From Urophycis tenuis (taxonomy: Eukaryota > Chordata > Actinopteri > Gadiformes > Phycidae), in contig JAXIVH010000013.1 in the NCBI GenBank assembly GCA_036785325.1, forward strand, positions 1,899,173 to 1,963,172: a stretch of 64,000 bases of DNA, written 5' to 3'. The position numbers were made by a program, and so were the translations under genes. The notes below the pieces were generated by a model that made no database searches, was not told the origin of the DNA, and was given only the letters and a program-made list of their open reading frames with translations. Positions within the stretch are counted from its first letter, which is position 1, and every line of letters starts with the position of its first letter. This document shows, one piece after another, positions 1-21,345 of this stretch.

Positions 1-87
1 TTTTCATGTATTTCATAGTATATAGGTCAGTAAGGCTACCTCATACTTTCGAGTAGAAGTAATAAGCAAATAATGATTATTTTACAG

Positions 88-948
88 CCAGGCACTTCGT
101 TCTACAAATCCGAGTGTGAGCATTGCCTCTGTGGTGAAACAGCTGATCCAATCAGCAAGCTGAATACCATACACTGTGACAAAATAAACTGCTCACCGAT
201 CAACTGTTCACTGGTAATATACCTATATATGTGTACGATAAATATACATTATATATGAACGTTTTATTGCCATAAGACAAATCCTATGACTGTTTTAACA
301 TTTTTCACATCCATTATTTACATAAATCCATCTCTTCCATTTACTCTTTCTGAAATAGTATCTCAAATAATACTTTTAGTGTATTAACTGTTGAAGTCCT
401 ATTTATGACACTGAGTCAGTTTACAAATGGGGCTGGAGACAGCATTAGTAAATCTCAATATAGGATTTGTATTTCAAATAAATTCAACAAATATATTTGT
501 TTATAATAATATGTATTGGTCTGTTTTTGTGCATTTTCATGAAAAAGGGCTCAGTTCATCAAAGTGTGCCAGGCAAATGTTGCGGAACATGTAGAGAAGC
601 ATTTTGTGTTGTTGATCTTCCTGATATTGGCATTAAACTCATGGAGGTACGTTCAGCACAATCAAAATAATGCATTGAAAATATATTTTTTGAACATAAA
701 CAATTTTATTTAAACATTTTCATAACTCCTGCTCTTTATCTTGTGTAGCCTTCAACAACCTGGTCACCTCCAGGTAACTGTAGTAAGTATGAATGTGTCC
801 AACTGAAGCAGCGGTTGAACCTGATTACTTCAACAATTGAGTGTGCTGACTTTGACCCAGATAACTGCATTCCTGTGAGTAAATGAAGTGAAAATATAAA
901 TTTGAAAATATAAAATATTTTATATTTAACTATGTAATATAACTTTTA

Positions 949-1027
<79 letters not shown>

Positions 1028-1679
1028 ATCTCAAAACATAATATTACTTTTATCTGTTTTAGGGGACTGAGAGAAGTTTAAATGATGGCTGCTGCCAAAC
1101 ATGTAAGTAACATGGTGACTGAAGTATCCTTAGCAAAATAAATAGCTCAATAAAAACCTTCCATCCAGCTGGGGAATAATCACCAACATTTGGGTCTAAC
1201 TATTTCTTCTTCTTTATTTCTAGGCACTCCTCGTTACAGCTGCCAACTAAAGAGAAACACAACCTATCTTCACATTGAAGACTGCAGGTCGGTTGACCCA
1301 GTGGAGGTCACAGCCTGTGAAGGATCCTGCGCCACCTCCTCAATGTAAGAATTACACCTCTCTTTTTAACAGCAAAACATTGCTCTGCATTTCCTTTCTA
1401 TTTATGGATACACAGTATATTGTTGAAGAAATAAGTTAGTTCATTAGCCATAGTGGAATAAAACAGACTCTTTTTGGTGTTAATTAAACCTGCTTTCCTG
1501 TTATTTCTATGTAAAGGTATTCAGCGAAGAGCAATGCCTTAGTGCATACATGTTCCTGTTGCCAAGAAGTTTCCACCATGAAGATGGAGGTGAAGATGGT
1601 CTGCTCAGGTGGCCAGACCAAAAACCACTCCTACCTTTCTATTGACAAGTGTGGTTGTAATGCCACACAATGTCACTGA
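88..1679 (+). CDS. Gel-forming mucin-like protein, C-terminal part (partial, 5' end outside window)
   Basis: Six exons are readable: 88-213, 548-646, 749-874, 1063-1102, 1224-1344 and 1517-1679, with matching phases and a TGA stop at 1677-1679. The first two encode a von Willebrand type C module (cysteine-rich, ending VPGKCCGTC). A spacer follows, and the last two exons encode a C-terminal cystine knot with the CSCCQE and CGCNATQCH motifs. This layout (VWC then CTCK at the very end) is typical of secreted gel-forming mucins (MUC2/MUC5/MUC6) and von Willebrand factor, where the knot mediates C-terminal dimerisation in the ER. The mucin domain itself would lie upstream, so the exact paralogue cannot be named; otogelin-like or VWF-like proteins remain possible. 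A polyadenylation signal follows at 1739-1744. The assignment to the VWC/CTCK class is firm; the name is inferred. Confidence 0.8.
951..1022. repeat. (TA)n microsatellite
   Basis: An uninterrupted TA dinucleotide run lies in the mucin-like gene intron between the 749-874 and 1063-1102 exons. Confidence 0.95.
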
Positions 1680-1738
1680 AACCTCCATACAAACATAATT
1701 AATAAGCTTTCAATCATTAATACACTTTTATTCAGTTA

Positions 1739-1744
1739 AATAAA
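1739..1744 (+). promoter_or_regulatory. Polyadenylation signal of the mucin-like gene
   Basis: AATAAA lies 60 bases after the mucin stop codon. A second AATAAA occurs near 1946. Confidence 0.6.
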
Positions 1745-2089
1745 CCTTGCATTTTTTCCCCAAAATGAATTGAAAATACCCTTGTGTATTTGTAATAATA
1801 TATCTGTAATACTGAGGCATGTGATTGAATAATGTAAGATCAAGAAAACAACCTGTAATATGTAAGACATGTGTAGTCACACATGTACACATACATAGGG
1901 TTCTGAAAATTAAAATGACTTGCACAATTTTTCTACATACCAACAATAAAATTACAGATTAAATAGTTTCTTTAATTTCAAAAGATATCTGGTTGTTTGG
2001 GATGTTTTTATCTGTCTTTCAAAATGCTATCATTAAAAAAACTCATCAAATATTATAGTTTTTATTGAGTATATATCTTTGAGTATATA

Positions 2090-2146
<57 letters not shown>

Positions 2147-3360
2147 GTGCGTGTGTGTGTGTGTGTAGATACATTGATTTATTAATTTGCAGTTACATTT
2201 AGAGAAAAATATTCATGGTCCTGTATGAATAAAGAAATAACGGGGTCATACACGTAAACATACAAGAGTAGTACCGGTAGTTCTTTCTTGACTCCCAAAG
2301 CCCCCCTCATCATGTGGACAGGGGCCATTCATTTTGGGGGGGCCCAGCCCCAGGAAGTCACAGGGGGGAGGCTATTGGGGATTTTGTCGGGGAAAACATT
2401 ACAAAAAAGAAGGACAGGTGGCAACCCTAGTCGGGGGGTACATCTATCAATTTATCTATCAATCCAACACATCGTATATTTTCTAACAGTCTAGAATATT
2501 AGATTTGTGGACGAAACGATACGGTGTGCTTAGGCAAGTTTAGGTCTATCTTCGCCACTGCATATGGCATAAATAGGCTTAGTGGGATTTTACCATTACC
2601 ATGTTTACACAGCTTATACTAGCCGCAAATACGGAACAGTGTTGTCATTTAATTAAGGAAAAGTTGCTGATTGTTTCTGAATTATGTTAGTAATTTTACC
2701 ATTGAGCTTGACTTGCCGGGATAGTTCTGCATGGACCATTGTAACATATCCATTGTTTCACCGGACCATTTTTATTGTAACACTGCATGGCAGTCACGGT
2801 AGTGATGTAGACCGAGGTGAACACTCATCAAGTTGCAATCATTCTTTTTTTTTATAAATAACTATTTTGTTCACATCTATGAGAAATATTGCTGGACATT
2901 ATATATTGAGAAAGATCGGTACGTTTTACATTACAATTGTAAGGTAAAGGTATATCGTTAGATGCTGACTCTCTGACTTTCTGTCAAGTCGCTAATGTTA
3001 CGTTAGCTAAGTTGGTACTATCAGTCACTGATTGAGTAGTCAGATTGCCCGGTGTGGTGTAATAAACATGAAATAACTATTCCGTCATAGGAGTATTTTA
3101 TGGCGTGGGTTATAGTGTGCACCTTGTATGTTTGAAATGTAAAAAGAGTTTCATCTGTGCTATACATTTTTGTATGTTGCTAACGTTCCTAAACTTTAGG
3201 ATTGTTTATCAAGTAATAACGATTGCTTTTTTGAATGTATATGAGTATGTCAAATCACTATTCAGTGATTGTGGACTGCTGACATAGTGACCGATTTATG
3301 TGGGGGATCTAATACGTCAGTGTTCTCTATTCCCTCCCGGATGCTAGTTGTCCTTTTGCC
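1745..3360. other. Intergenic region between the mucin-like gene and gtf2h1
   Basis: No gene is recognised here. The stretch is AT-rich, contains a (GT)n microsatellite at about 2091-2166 and a G/C-rich patch of unknown origin near 2287-2440, and ends in the gtf2h1 5' untranslated and promoter region. Short open frames here show no recognisable protein. Confidence 0.6.
2091..2166. repeat. (GT)n microsatellite
   Basis: GT dinucleotide run with a few GC interruptions. Confidence 0.95.
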
Positions 3361-6300
3361 ATGGCATCGTTGTCCGAGGAGGTGCTTTTGGTTGTGAAAA
3401 AGGTCCGCCAGAGAAAGCAGGATGGCACGCTATACCTAATGGCTGAACGGATAGCTTGGGGCCCCGAGGGCAAAGACCGGTTCACCGTCAGCCACTTGTA
3501 TTCAGATATCCGCTGTGAGCATCAGATTCACCCTTCTTTGAAAACCATATTGCGCTTATGCAGTGTTGTTGCCATGTGTTGCTCTTATACATGATGTGGT
3601 ATTGTGGTGGACAGGTCAGAAGATTAGTCCAGATGGTAAAGCCAAAATACAGCTCCAGCTTGTGCTTCATACCGGAGAGAGCAGCACATTCCATTTCTCC
3701 AATGAAAGCAGCGCCCTTAAGGACAGGGAAGCTGCCAAGGACCTTCTACAACAGCTACTGCCCAAATTTAAGAAGAAGGCCAACAAGGAATTGGAGGAAA
3801 AAAATAGGTAGGAATAAATTTCACCTTGCTCATCGAGTGCTTGGTGCACTCTTGTCACTGGACCAATTTGCGTATATACTCTGTATACTGTATGCACCTT
3901 TTATCTCACTAATCAAATATAGACTTCAATATATTGTGGCATCAAAACCAAATGATTATTTTTGTTATAACATACAGTTCTCATACTATTCTCCGTTTGT
4001 TTTTTGTTTTGTTTTATCACTGAAGCAAGTTGAATTTACACTCATCTCTGTAGAATGCTGCAAGAAGACCCAGTGCTTTTCCAATTGTACAAAGACTTGG
4101 TGGTAAGCCAGGTGATCAGTGCTGAGGAATTCTGGGCCAACCGGATGAGCCTGAACAACACAGAGAACTCCCTGTCAAATAAGAAGCAGGATGTGGGCAT
4201 ATCTGCAGCCTTTCTGGTAAGTTAACCAGTAAACCGTATAGGGCTTGGACGTTAGAATGCATCATATTGAGCTATCTCCAGAGAGTTGTAGTACTGTAAA
4301 GTCCTGACTCAATGATCACTAATATCCTGTGACGTAGGGTAACGAAAGTTTTGTTTAGCCACATCTGGCATGGGAAATGTTGCGGCAGTGTCGAACACGT
4401 CTCCCAATAATGAAAAATATTTTCACTATTAATTTCAAAACAATGACCAAAAAAAATCCTGCCAACTTAACAAGTAACTCCTGTGCTTCTCAAATGAAGA
4501 AGGTCATTGTGATGTGATGTTGCAGTGTACAAGCCCTATAATGGAAATGCTTTGGGGATTACATTGCAATGTCATATATGTGTTTCTTGTTGAAAATACA
4601 TTGAAAGATACAGCTAATGTTTCAGTTGCTCAGCAGTACAATTTAACTTTATCCATTGCAGGCCGATATTAGACCTCAGACAGATGGCTGCAATGGCTTA
4701 AGGTACAACCTGACAGCTGACATCATCGAGTCCATCTTTCGAACATACCCAGCAGGTAAACTATATCAATATCTCAAAACACAATTATTGTGTTTCCTGT
4801 GTCCCATCCATGCTGGGCTGAGGTCTACATGTGATTGGACCTATGTTTGTGTTGCAGTGAAACAAAAGTATGGTGAGAATGTGCCTCACAACCTCACTGA
4901 GAAGGAGTTCTGGACACGCTTCTTCCAGTCCCACTACTTCCACAGAGACCGCATCAGTACTGGCACACCAGACATCTTCTCAGAGTGCGCCAAGCAGGAT
5001 GAAAAGGGTGACTAAGCTTTTATTGTCATCTAGGTGCTGACAGAGATTTAATGCTAGTGTAAGTGGACCACTGCAGTGCCTCTTGTGTCAGTAAAGTCTC
5101 TACATCTGTGTGCTGCAGGTTTAACATCGATGGTGGTGCAAGGGGTTAAGAATCCTCTGGTGAACCTGCTCTCGTTGGAGGATAAAACACTAGATGAGGT
5201 AAAAACCTTGAACCCTTTTTCATGGCAGCATGCATTACATTTTAAGAGATTTGTGACATTCATGTGCTTGGTTCCGTTTTGGGAAGGGCTATGGATTTTC
5301 CACTGCTGCTTCTACATCCAATTCTAACAAGACAGTAAAGGAGAACAGCAACTCTGCCATTATTAAGCGCTTTAACCATCACAGCGCCATGGTACTTGCA
5401 GCTGGCTCACGGAGAGGGTAAAAACACAAACAAATATATAAAATCTTGTCAACAAGCTACCGGGTAAGTGTCATTTTTTTTCAATGTATTCCGACATGCT
5501 TACACAGTGATACACCAAATGACCAAGCTAGCGAGACTAGCAGTACAGATGGAAACTCCAGGGATTCTGACCTCTTCCAGCCCCCTCTTAAAAAGGTATG
5601 GTGCTGCGATCTTCTGGAGAAGTCTCTTAACTCAGTGTCCCCTCAGTGATTATGCTTTGGTTAAAAAGAATAAAACATTCCAGGTGAAGTTACAAGAAGC
5701 CACAGAATATCTGGATCTACAAAGGGAAAATGGACCAAAAACTGTGGCATTGAACCTTAAGAAATCTGACAGGTAAGAGTCCTAACAGTTCAAAGTCCTC
5801 TTCCTCCTCATCTTCTTGTATTTCATGAACCTTTTACTTTGCATCAGTCTGACGTCAATGTTTTTTACACCATGGTTTCTTCCTCTCTAAGGTATGCCCA
5901 CGGTCCTGTGCCACTTGAGTCCCAACAGTACACTACCAGTCAGGACATCATCAACTCTATCAACTGTATTCGAAACGAAATGGCCAACTACATACCCAAC
6001 CTAGCTCAGGTTAGATCCACTACTTGTTAACCAAACACATACTCATGTGTTGTATTGACCAAGATGTGCTATTTTTAGTTTTGCAGACCTACATAAAAAT
6101 ATGCTGCTTAAGGAGCCTCTCATTTTAAGTTCATTCAAATTTGGGGTGCTTGGATAGAATTGGGACACTTTTCCTTAAATAAGCTTTGAAGTAAAAATAG
6201 ACTTTTTCAACTTTGTAGTTCATTAACGCATACGTACATGTATATATAACTCACCCATTAACACGTTGCCAGGTGAGAACTTCTTTTTTTAGGCCAGGCT

Positions 6301-9300
6301 TTACATTAACTTCAAGCTAGGTTAGGATGCTTTGTTGAAACCAGCCAAGCTAGCAAGCTAGATTTTGAAAGTATCCAAAGGCGAAAATCCCACCCCTCCC
6401 ATCAAGCCTTCCTCCCATGCCACTCCTCCAAAACAAAACACATGACAACTGACTGAAGACGACTGCAGTCATGTGCAATGAGTGCATTGCAGACTGCCCG
6501 CAGTTATGCAGGCAAGTAAGTAGGTAGGTGGGTAGACAGACAGACAAACAGACAGACAGGTAGGGTCGGATACCGTACACATTTGAACCGACACTGGTGC
6601 AGGCACCTGGAATTATTAATTAATTCCATTAATTATAGGAAAACATTATTCTAAACTTCTCAATTTCAACATTATTATTTATCAACAACGTTTTACACAC
6701 CACACAAAATGTAACCCCTCCCTCTGCCCTCCCAAACGCCCCCCTACGACTCCAGCCGGTCAGTCTGTCACCGTAGCATGAAAACTGTAGCACACTGTGG
6801 TGTGTGTCTGCAGGGGATGTGCTTTCAGTCCCCAGACCCAGGAGTCGTAGCAGTCCCTCTAGCGGGGGAACGACGTGCGCCACAGTGTGGGTATCACCCC
6901 TGGGGCTCTTACTGGGTCAGGAGCGCTCGTAGCTCATTCATTACTGAAGATGCCGATCGATGCCTCAGTTTTGTCGTCCACTGAGGCGTTCACTTATTTG
7001 ACAGTGGCTGCAGACGTGCTAATGTCAGCTATAGGACCTTGTGTTGACCAGGTGTCTCCTGATGTTTGGCCTGTTTGAACACAACCGCTTGCAACCGCTT
7101 TCGGTTCTCCATTGTCCTGATTGTGTGTGAACACAACCATTGCAACCAGCTGCAAAGTAGTGGCTTTCTCTCTTGCTTTCTCTCTACTCTAGTCTACTTT
7201 CTCACCCACCAGATGCACCCTCAGCCTTTCAATACCAAATTTGGTACCGAATGATTTAACTTGAAAAGGTACTCTGTAGTACCGACATGATTCACCCAGT
7301 GTCCTTAAAAGTACCAAGTTTGGTACCCAATCCTACTGGTAGGCCATCCAATAATTGTATTTGGGCCGACTGAAATGATTGGATGGGCATATTTCAGTCC
7401 TGCGTCAGCCACCGTATTTTTGTTGTGATGTATAAAAAATTTCTAACAAAATATGACAGAATATTGCCTCACCTAGCTTTAAAGGACTAACAAAGCCTAA
7501 AACACCTTTACATTGTTGGAAGAGGAAACCTGATAACCACTGTAAACCAGGCTGTTCTGGCAGCAAGGATCTGGTAACCACTGTAAACCAGGCTGTTCTG
7601 GCAGCAGGGATCTGGTGACCACTGTAAACCAGGCTGTTCTGGCAGCAGGGATCTGGTAACCACTGTAAACCAAGCTGTTCTGGCAGCAGGGATCTGGTAA
7701 CCACTGTAAAACAGGTTGTTCTGGCAGCAGGGATCTGGTGACCACTGTAAACCAGGCTGTTCTGGCAGCAGGGATCTGGTGACCACTGTAAACCAGGCTG
7801 TTCTGGCAGCAGGGATCTGGTAACCACTGTAAACCAAGCTGTTCTGGCAGCAGGGATCTGGTAACCACTGTAAACCAGGCTGTTCTGGCAGCAGGGATCT
7901 GGTGACCACTGTAAACCAGGCTGTTCTGGCAGCAGGGATCTGGTGACCACTGTAAACCAGGCTGTTCTGTTCTGGCAGCAGGGATCCCAGGGGCATTCTG
8001 GGTTCAACATGCTGTCCTGTACCAGTCGGGCAGTAATTCATTGGATGTCCCTTTTTTGCTTTGAACATAAACTTAAGTGAAATGTTCACTGGAGTACTGT
8101 CTACATCTCTGTTAACGGTGCAGTATGTAATATCTGCCACTAGGGGTCGCCCAATGAAAACTAAAAAAAGTACCGTGGGATCATGGGAGTTGTTACCAGT
8201 GAAAATACATCTGATTGAGGATCACTGGTATGAGTCCAGTACATCTGCAAGTGTCAGTGGCAGCAGTCCTTGAGTCATCGTAGACAGGGTAGAGTGCGTG
8301 CCATTAAGGCTGAATCCTTGCAACGACATAAAGAACTTACTTATCATAGACTGTATATAATGCAGAATACTGTCTTTCAACGTGTCTGCATTGTATCGCA
8401 TACTTTTATTCTCGAGAACTCGTTGGGATTTTTAGGGTATTTATGGCATCCCTCATACCGAAATGCGAACCTCGGATTAAAAGTTAAAAGAAGTACATTG
8501 TGTTAAACTAGATCGCAATTGACATATAGCAATAGATGGGGTATCTACTGCATGACTGTTTTCACATGTTTCCACGTAAGGGGCTGTAGGGCGCATGACT
8601 CGATTGATATGCGACCAAATGTGATGGACCGTTACCGTGATTAAACCGTTGTTGGAAACAATTTTGATAATGGTAGTACACAACTCAACAAAATGTATAA
8701 CATAGGTCTAGTCCATTTTAGACATTTTTAAGTGAAAATGTTACATATACATACCCTTAACGTTTGCTCTTTTTTTGGTTTGGAATGGAGTTTTCCCCAA
8801 AAACAAGTGATACAGGATCAACAATCTGCCATTGAGTGTTTCTATAATGTACACTGGCTGAGATCAAGTTAGCCAGCTCTAATCCTGAGGCCGTCATGAA
8901 GGGAAGGTGGAAATGTGATCGCCTGTGTCGCATATTGTATATGTGGAGCTTTCACAGTTAATAGTAAAGCCAGTTATACAGATTGTTATTACGCAGTTGA
9001 TTGATTTATTCCATTTTCTAATGTACCATTCTCAGTATGTTCTCTTTTGGTGTTGAGAGGGGGCAGGCAAAAGTAATTCTGGTGAACGTAGCAAAATTGC
9101 AACCCAATTAAATGGGGAGAATCAAGTACAATTCAATATACAACATACAGATAGCAAAACTATGTTGTATATGGAAGTCAGATATGGTCTGACTGAAATG
9201 TCTCTTCGACATGGCTTGCAGGTGTTGACCAGCAGTGCTGCTAGTTCTGCCATCGCTGCTCTCTCTCCAGGAGGAGTCTTAATGCAGACAGGCAGCCAGC

Positions 9301-10165
9301 AAGCAATCAATCGTAAGCACATTCATCCATTTTCTTAGCTCTGAACAGCGGCAGCGCTAATCATGCTGAATATCTTGCTTTTACACATTTGTGCAGCATA
9401 TCATTGATGATTATACTTTTTTTTTACTTGCAGTTTACTAGACCATTTATGAGATTTATTTAATTCTGAACTTTATTTTTTTATTTTTGTAGAGATGGTG
9501 CCCAGTGAGGTTCAAGGAGAGTTGAAACATCTCTATACTGCCGCTGGGGAGTTGTTGAGACATTTTTGGTCATGTTTTCCTGTAAACACTCCCTTCTTAG
9601 AGGAGAAGGTGAGTGAATCTTAATATGATTATTACAAGCAATGTATCAACCTGTGTTGTCTTCATCACAACACACTGAATTGTTTTTTTGTGAACAAAAT
9701 AGAGCAAAATATACAAATTAAAACTGTTCAATTAAAATTTTATGTTGGTGATTTTTTGCAATCACGATTTGCTCATTTGTTGTCCTGGTTACTGTATACA
9801 TAATTCATCTGCTCTAACCTTTTCTAAAGTATGATATTGTCATCTGTGTTCATTCAATTATAATTCAATCTGTGACATTGTGTTGTAGGTAGTAAAAATG
9901 CGGTCTAACCTGGAGAGATTTCAGATGACCAAACTCCGGCCCTTTCAAGATAAGATCCAGCGTCAGTATTTAAGTACCAATGTAAGTCCAAAAGTGATTT
10001 CAAGTTTATTTCTCTGCATCAATCAGTGCATCCTTGGAACACAATGGTTGGACTCTTGACTCTATAACCATCCTTCAGATTACCGGGCACTTGGAGGAGA
10101 TGTTTCAAACAGCCTACAACAAATTCCATGCTTGGCAAACCCGTCGGATGATGAGAAAGACTTGA
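3361..10165 (+). CDS. gtf2h1: General transcription factor IIH subunit 1 (p62)
   Basis: Fourteen coding exons: 3361-3514, 3615-3807, 4054-4216, 4662-4755, 4858-5007, 5119-5198, 5287-5417, 5508-5595, 5684-5772, 5892-6009, 9222-9312, 9493-9608, 9889-9981 and 10079-10165. They sum to 1647 nt (548 aa), the same length as human p62. The start (MASLSEEVLLVVKKVRQRKQ) opens the N-terminal PH domain. Two BSD domains follow around residues 100-235 (for example KEFWTRFFQSHYFHRDR), and the C-terminal helices end with TAYNKFHAWQTRRMMRKT. p62 is a core TFIIH subunit needed for RNA polymerase II initiation and nucleotide excision repair; its PH domain binds activators and repair factors. The 10th intron (6010-9221) is much larger than the rest and holds a minisatellite. 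Identification is certain; exon edges are read by eye. Confidence 0.97.
6010..9221 (+). other. Large gtf2h1 intron
   Basis: This 3.2 kb intron separates the exon ending at NLAQ from the exon starting VLTSSAAS. It contains the 41-bp minisatellite at 7536-7985. No embedded gene is recognised; the long frames across the minisatellite arise from the repeat. Confidence 0.8.
7536..7985. repeat. 41-bp minisatellite, about 11 copies
   Basis: A 41-base unit (core: tctggtaaccactgtaaacc) is repeated head to tail with few changes, mainly an A/G switch in the ggta/ggtg part. Because 41 is not a multiple of three, all reading frames through it look alike and produce long artefactual ORFs on the minus strand. 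Confidence 0.95.
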
Positions 10166-10748
10166 GGCCTGTCTGACGTGGGATGTGGATCAGCATCAAT
10201 GTGGACAGCAGATGGCCGAGAGATGCCTGCTAGACTGCTGGGACAGACTGGAGGAACTTGGTTGAGTCTGATATAGACAGGAACCACTACTACATCCCTA
10301 CATGTGCATCAGATACTAACATTAGTCTTGGTTACCCGCAACAAGCTTTGCATTTCCCATAATGGATAGGGTCAATCTTTATGACCGTTGATACGACCAA
10401 ACCTCGTGGGGAAATCAGAGACATACCCAGCTCTCAGGAAAATGTATGAGGCATTGGATGTGGAGGACAGGAAGACAATTTCAATGGTGCAGAGCAAGAC
10501 TTGTGAAAGAGAAAATGCGAATGCAATTGTTCCTTTTGCAATTGCAACAGGTGAATTCAGGGATCTTTTTCCACTTAACCTGGACGTAGAGAGGAGTTAT
10601 TATAGCAATAAGGCCTTTTACATTTCAGTGTTAAAAGTATGGTCACGTCCTGCTTACAGCTCACTGGTATGTAACGTCCGCACCTTCTATCTTCACTGAA
10701 GACGAGTATGTTCATTTGAATTAAAAGAATTGTGTTTTTGGTTTCTGT

Positions 10749-10754
10749 AATAAA
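10749..10754 (+). promoter_or_regulatory. Candidate polyadenylation signal of gtf2h1
   Basis: AATAAA about 585 bases after the gtf2h1 stop codon. Confidence 0.5.
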
Positions 10755-11976
10755 ACAAATGTAAATTTCACTCGTTTTACGTTATCACAAGTTAATGTCT
10801 TAATCTCAGTTTTTTCTGGCTGCTGTCAAATGTATGAGGTCACTTTTCGGAATTCGATCAATGGGAATTGCGATCAGGCATATCTCTCCTTGCCTGAGAA
10901 TCGAACCAGTCTGGTCCTCGATAGTCCGATGAAGTAAAGTGACCGGTGGACTGGAACAGGAGGATGAAACCATTTTTTGAGGAAGTCTGTTATAGGTTCG
11001 CTTGTGCATCAAACGTCACCACGGCAGTTGGTACAAGTTGGTTGGCTGAAGGGTTCTGGTTAAACCTAGCGTTCTGGTCGTTGAGAATCGTATTTATAAA
11101 TGCGTAAACTGAGATTGGAATTCGCTTAAAATGAGATAATAACCCAGGAGATACATCTATTCTTAAACCCGGTAAGTGTAAAACCAAACATTGGGAATGA
11201 TAAGGTTAGCCAATATGCTACCTTGTTAGCCTAATATTCTACGATACAAATGGCATTACCACCGCTTTTGGGATTTGATCAAACTAAGTGAAAGCTTTTT
11301 TGCAATCGGAAGATCGGTGTTTGAAAGTCGACATGTTTTGAAGTTATGTTTATTGTTATTTCATTGACATCTCCTGAACTTCTCCATGAACGGGAGCACC
11401 GCTGTCAGCAGACAGGTCTCGTGATTCTCTACTGACAGATCTCTCGCATTCTGTGGCTACAAAATAAAAGCACCCTGCCAGTTCACATTTCGGATGTGCT
11501 TTAAAGCTGACTTAATTAGCGTTTAGATTTGTTTATCATCTCATTATAAATTCTTAAACTTTACTTTAAATGTAACCATGTTACTCCAGTTATTCCAAGT
11601 GTTTACGGTGCCTTGGCGTCGTCAACACACTGCCTGATGTAGGCTATGTAGAAAATAAATAATTAATACTGCAATCTGTTATATTGTTAAATTGAACATA
11701 CAAGCCTAATGTTATTTTCATGACATTCGCTCGCGTTATCAATTTACCCAGCCTGAAACAATGTTAAGTGGAACCATTTCAATTCGAAAGTGGATCGGTA
11801 TCAAGTCATATGATGTGACACAAATTGCAACTAACCTCTTGGTATGCAAAAGAAAGACAGTGAGTCATGGTGCGAGTTGAATAACAATGTCCAATAACCT
11901 ACGTGAACTCTTCAAAATAGCGTTTCCACTGTTTTCCATCAGTTGCGGAGTGTGAGCTGGAGGATTGCCATTCACA
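10755..11976. other. Intergenic region between gtf2h1 and hps5
   Basis: No gene is recognised in this 1.2 kb. It should include the hps5 promoter and 5' untranslated region just upstream of 11977. No obvious repeat is seen. Confidence 0.55.
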
Positions 11977-20434
<8,458 letters not shown>

Positions 20435-20790
20435 CTGAGCCCAGTGCTGTGTTCCCTCAGGATCCCCTCCCCTAGCCAGACAAGCTAAGCTACTGCGTGG
20501 GGGGGGCTGTCAGCCTGCCTGCTGTTATAACTGTGACCTAACCTCTTAATATTAGCATGCACAAGAGCTTCCCACTCTCATACTGTATAATAATATTATA
20601 TACATGCCAATTGTATTATTGCCTTACATCTCACATGATGTATTTGTAAATGTTCCAGAGTGTATAACATGCTGAAAATTCCTTTAGGCTAATGCTTGTT
20701 GTAACGTCTTTATTATGGATTCATGAAGAATGTGGCACTTTTTAGTTAGTTTTTTTGCTTTTATTTATATATTTCTCAAATGACCAAATG

Positions 20791-20796
20791 AATAAA
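20791..20796 (+). promoter_or_regulatory. Candidate polyadenylation signal of hps5
   Basis: AATAAA 357 bases after the hps5 stop. Another AATAAA lies at 20852-20857. Confidence 0.55.
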
Positions 20797-20956
20797 GACT
20801 ATAATTGTATAAATACTGGGACAAATGTTATAACCTATTAATATTTATCTTAATAAACTTTTCAAATTCTATTTGTGTGTTGTAGTGAACCAAAGATTAA
20901 AATGTAGTTTAAAAAAAAAAGGTCATCACAACATACTGGACGAGGAAGAAGATTGC

Positions 20957-21345
20957 CTTGGTGCTCACGCTGCTGTCGCATCATGTAGGCCTATGTTCTG
21001 TTTATGTGCTGCTGTCGCATCATGTAGGCCTACGTTCTGTTTATGTGCTGCTGTCGCATCATGTAGGCCTACCCTCTGTTTATGTGCTGCTGTCACAACG
21101 TGTAGGCCTACCCTCTGTTTATGTGCTGCTGTCACAACGTGTAGGCCTACCCTCTGTTTATGTGCTGCTGTCACAACGTGTAGGCCTACCCTCTGTTTAT
21201 GTGCTGCTGTCACAACGTGTAGGCCTACCCTCTGTTTATGTGCTGCTGTCACAACGTGTAGGCCTACGCTCCGTCTGTGCTGCCGTCGCATCATGGAGGC
21301 CTATGCTCTGTGTGCTGCTGTCGCATCGTGTAGGCCTACACTCTG
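20957..21345. repeat. 39-bp minisatellite, about 10 copies
   Basis: A 39-base unit (ctgctgtcacaacgtgtagg then cctaccctctgtttatgtg) is repeated downstream of hps5. The central copies are identical and the outer copies differ (gcatcatg). The period is divisible by three, so long open frames appear on both strands; I do not regard them as genes. Confidence 0.95.

Noticed and set aside
7405..8140. Three long minus-strand frames (123-210 aa) with repeated CCQNSLVYSG-like residues
   Set aside because: They are three frames of one 41-bp minisatellite whose period is not a multiple of three. There is no conserved domain or splice logic, and they sit in a gtf2h1 intron.
10388..10699. 103-aa frame after gtf2h1
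   Set aside because: It lies in the gtf2h1 3' untranslated region before the polyadenylation signal and shows no recognisable domain.
20957..21345. CRISPR-like regular repeats
   Set aside because: The units are contiguous with no unique spacers, and the DNA is from an animal genome.
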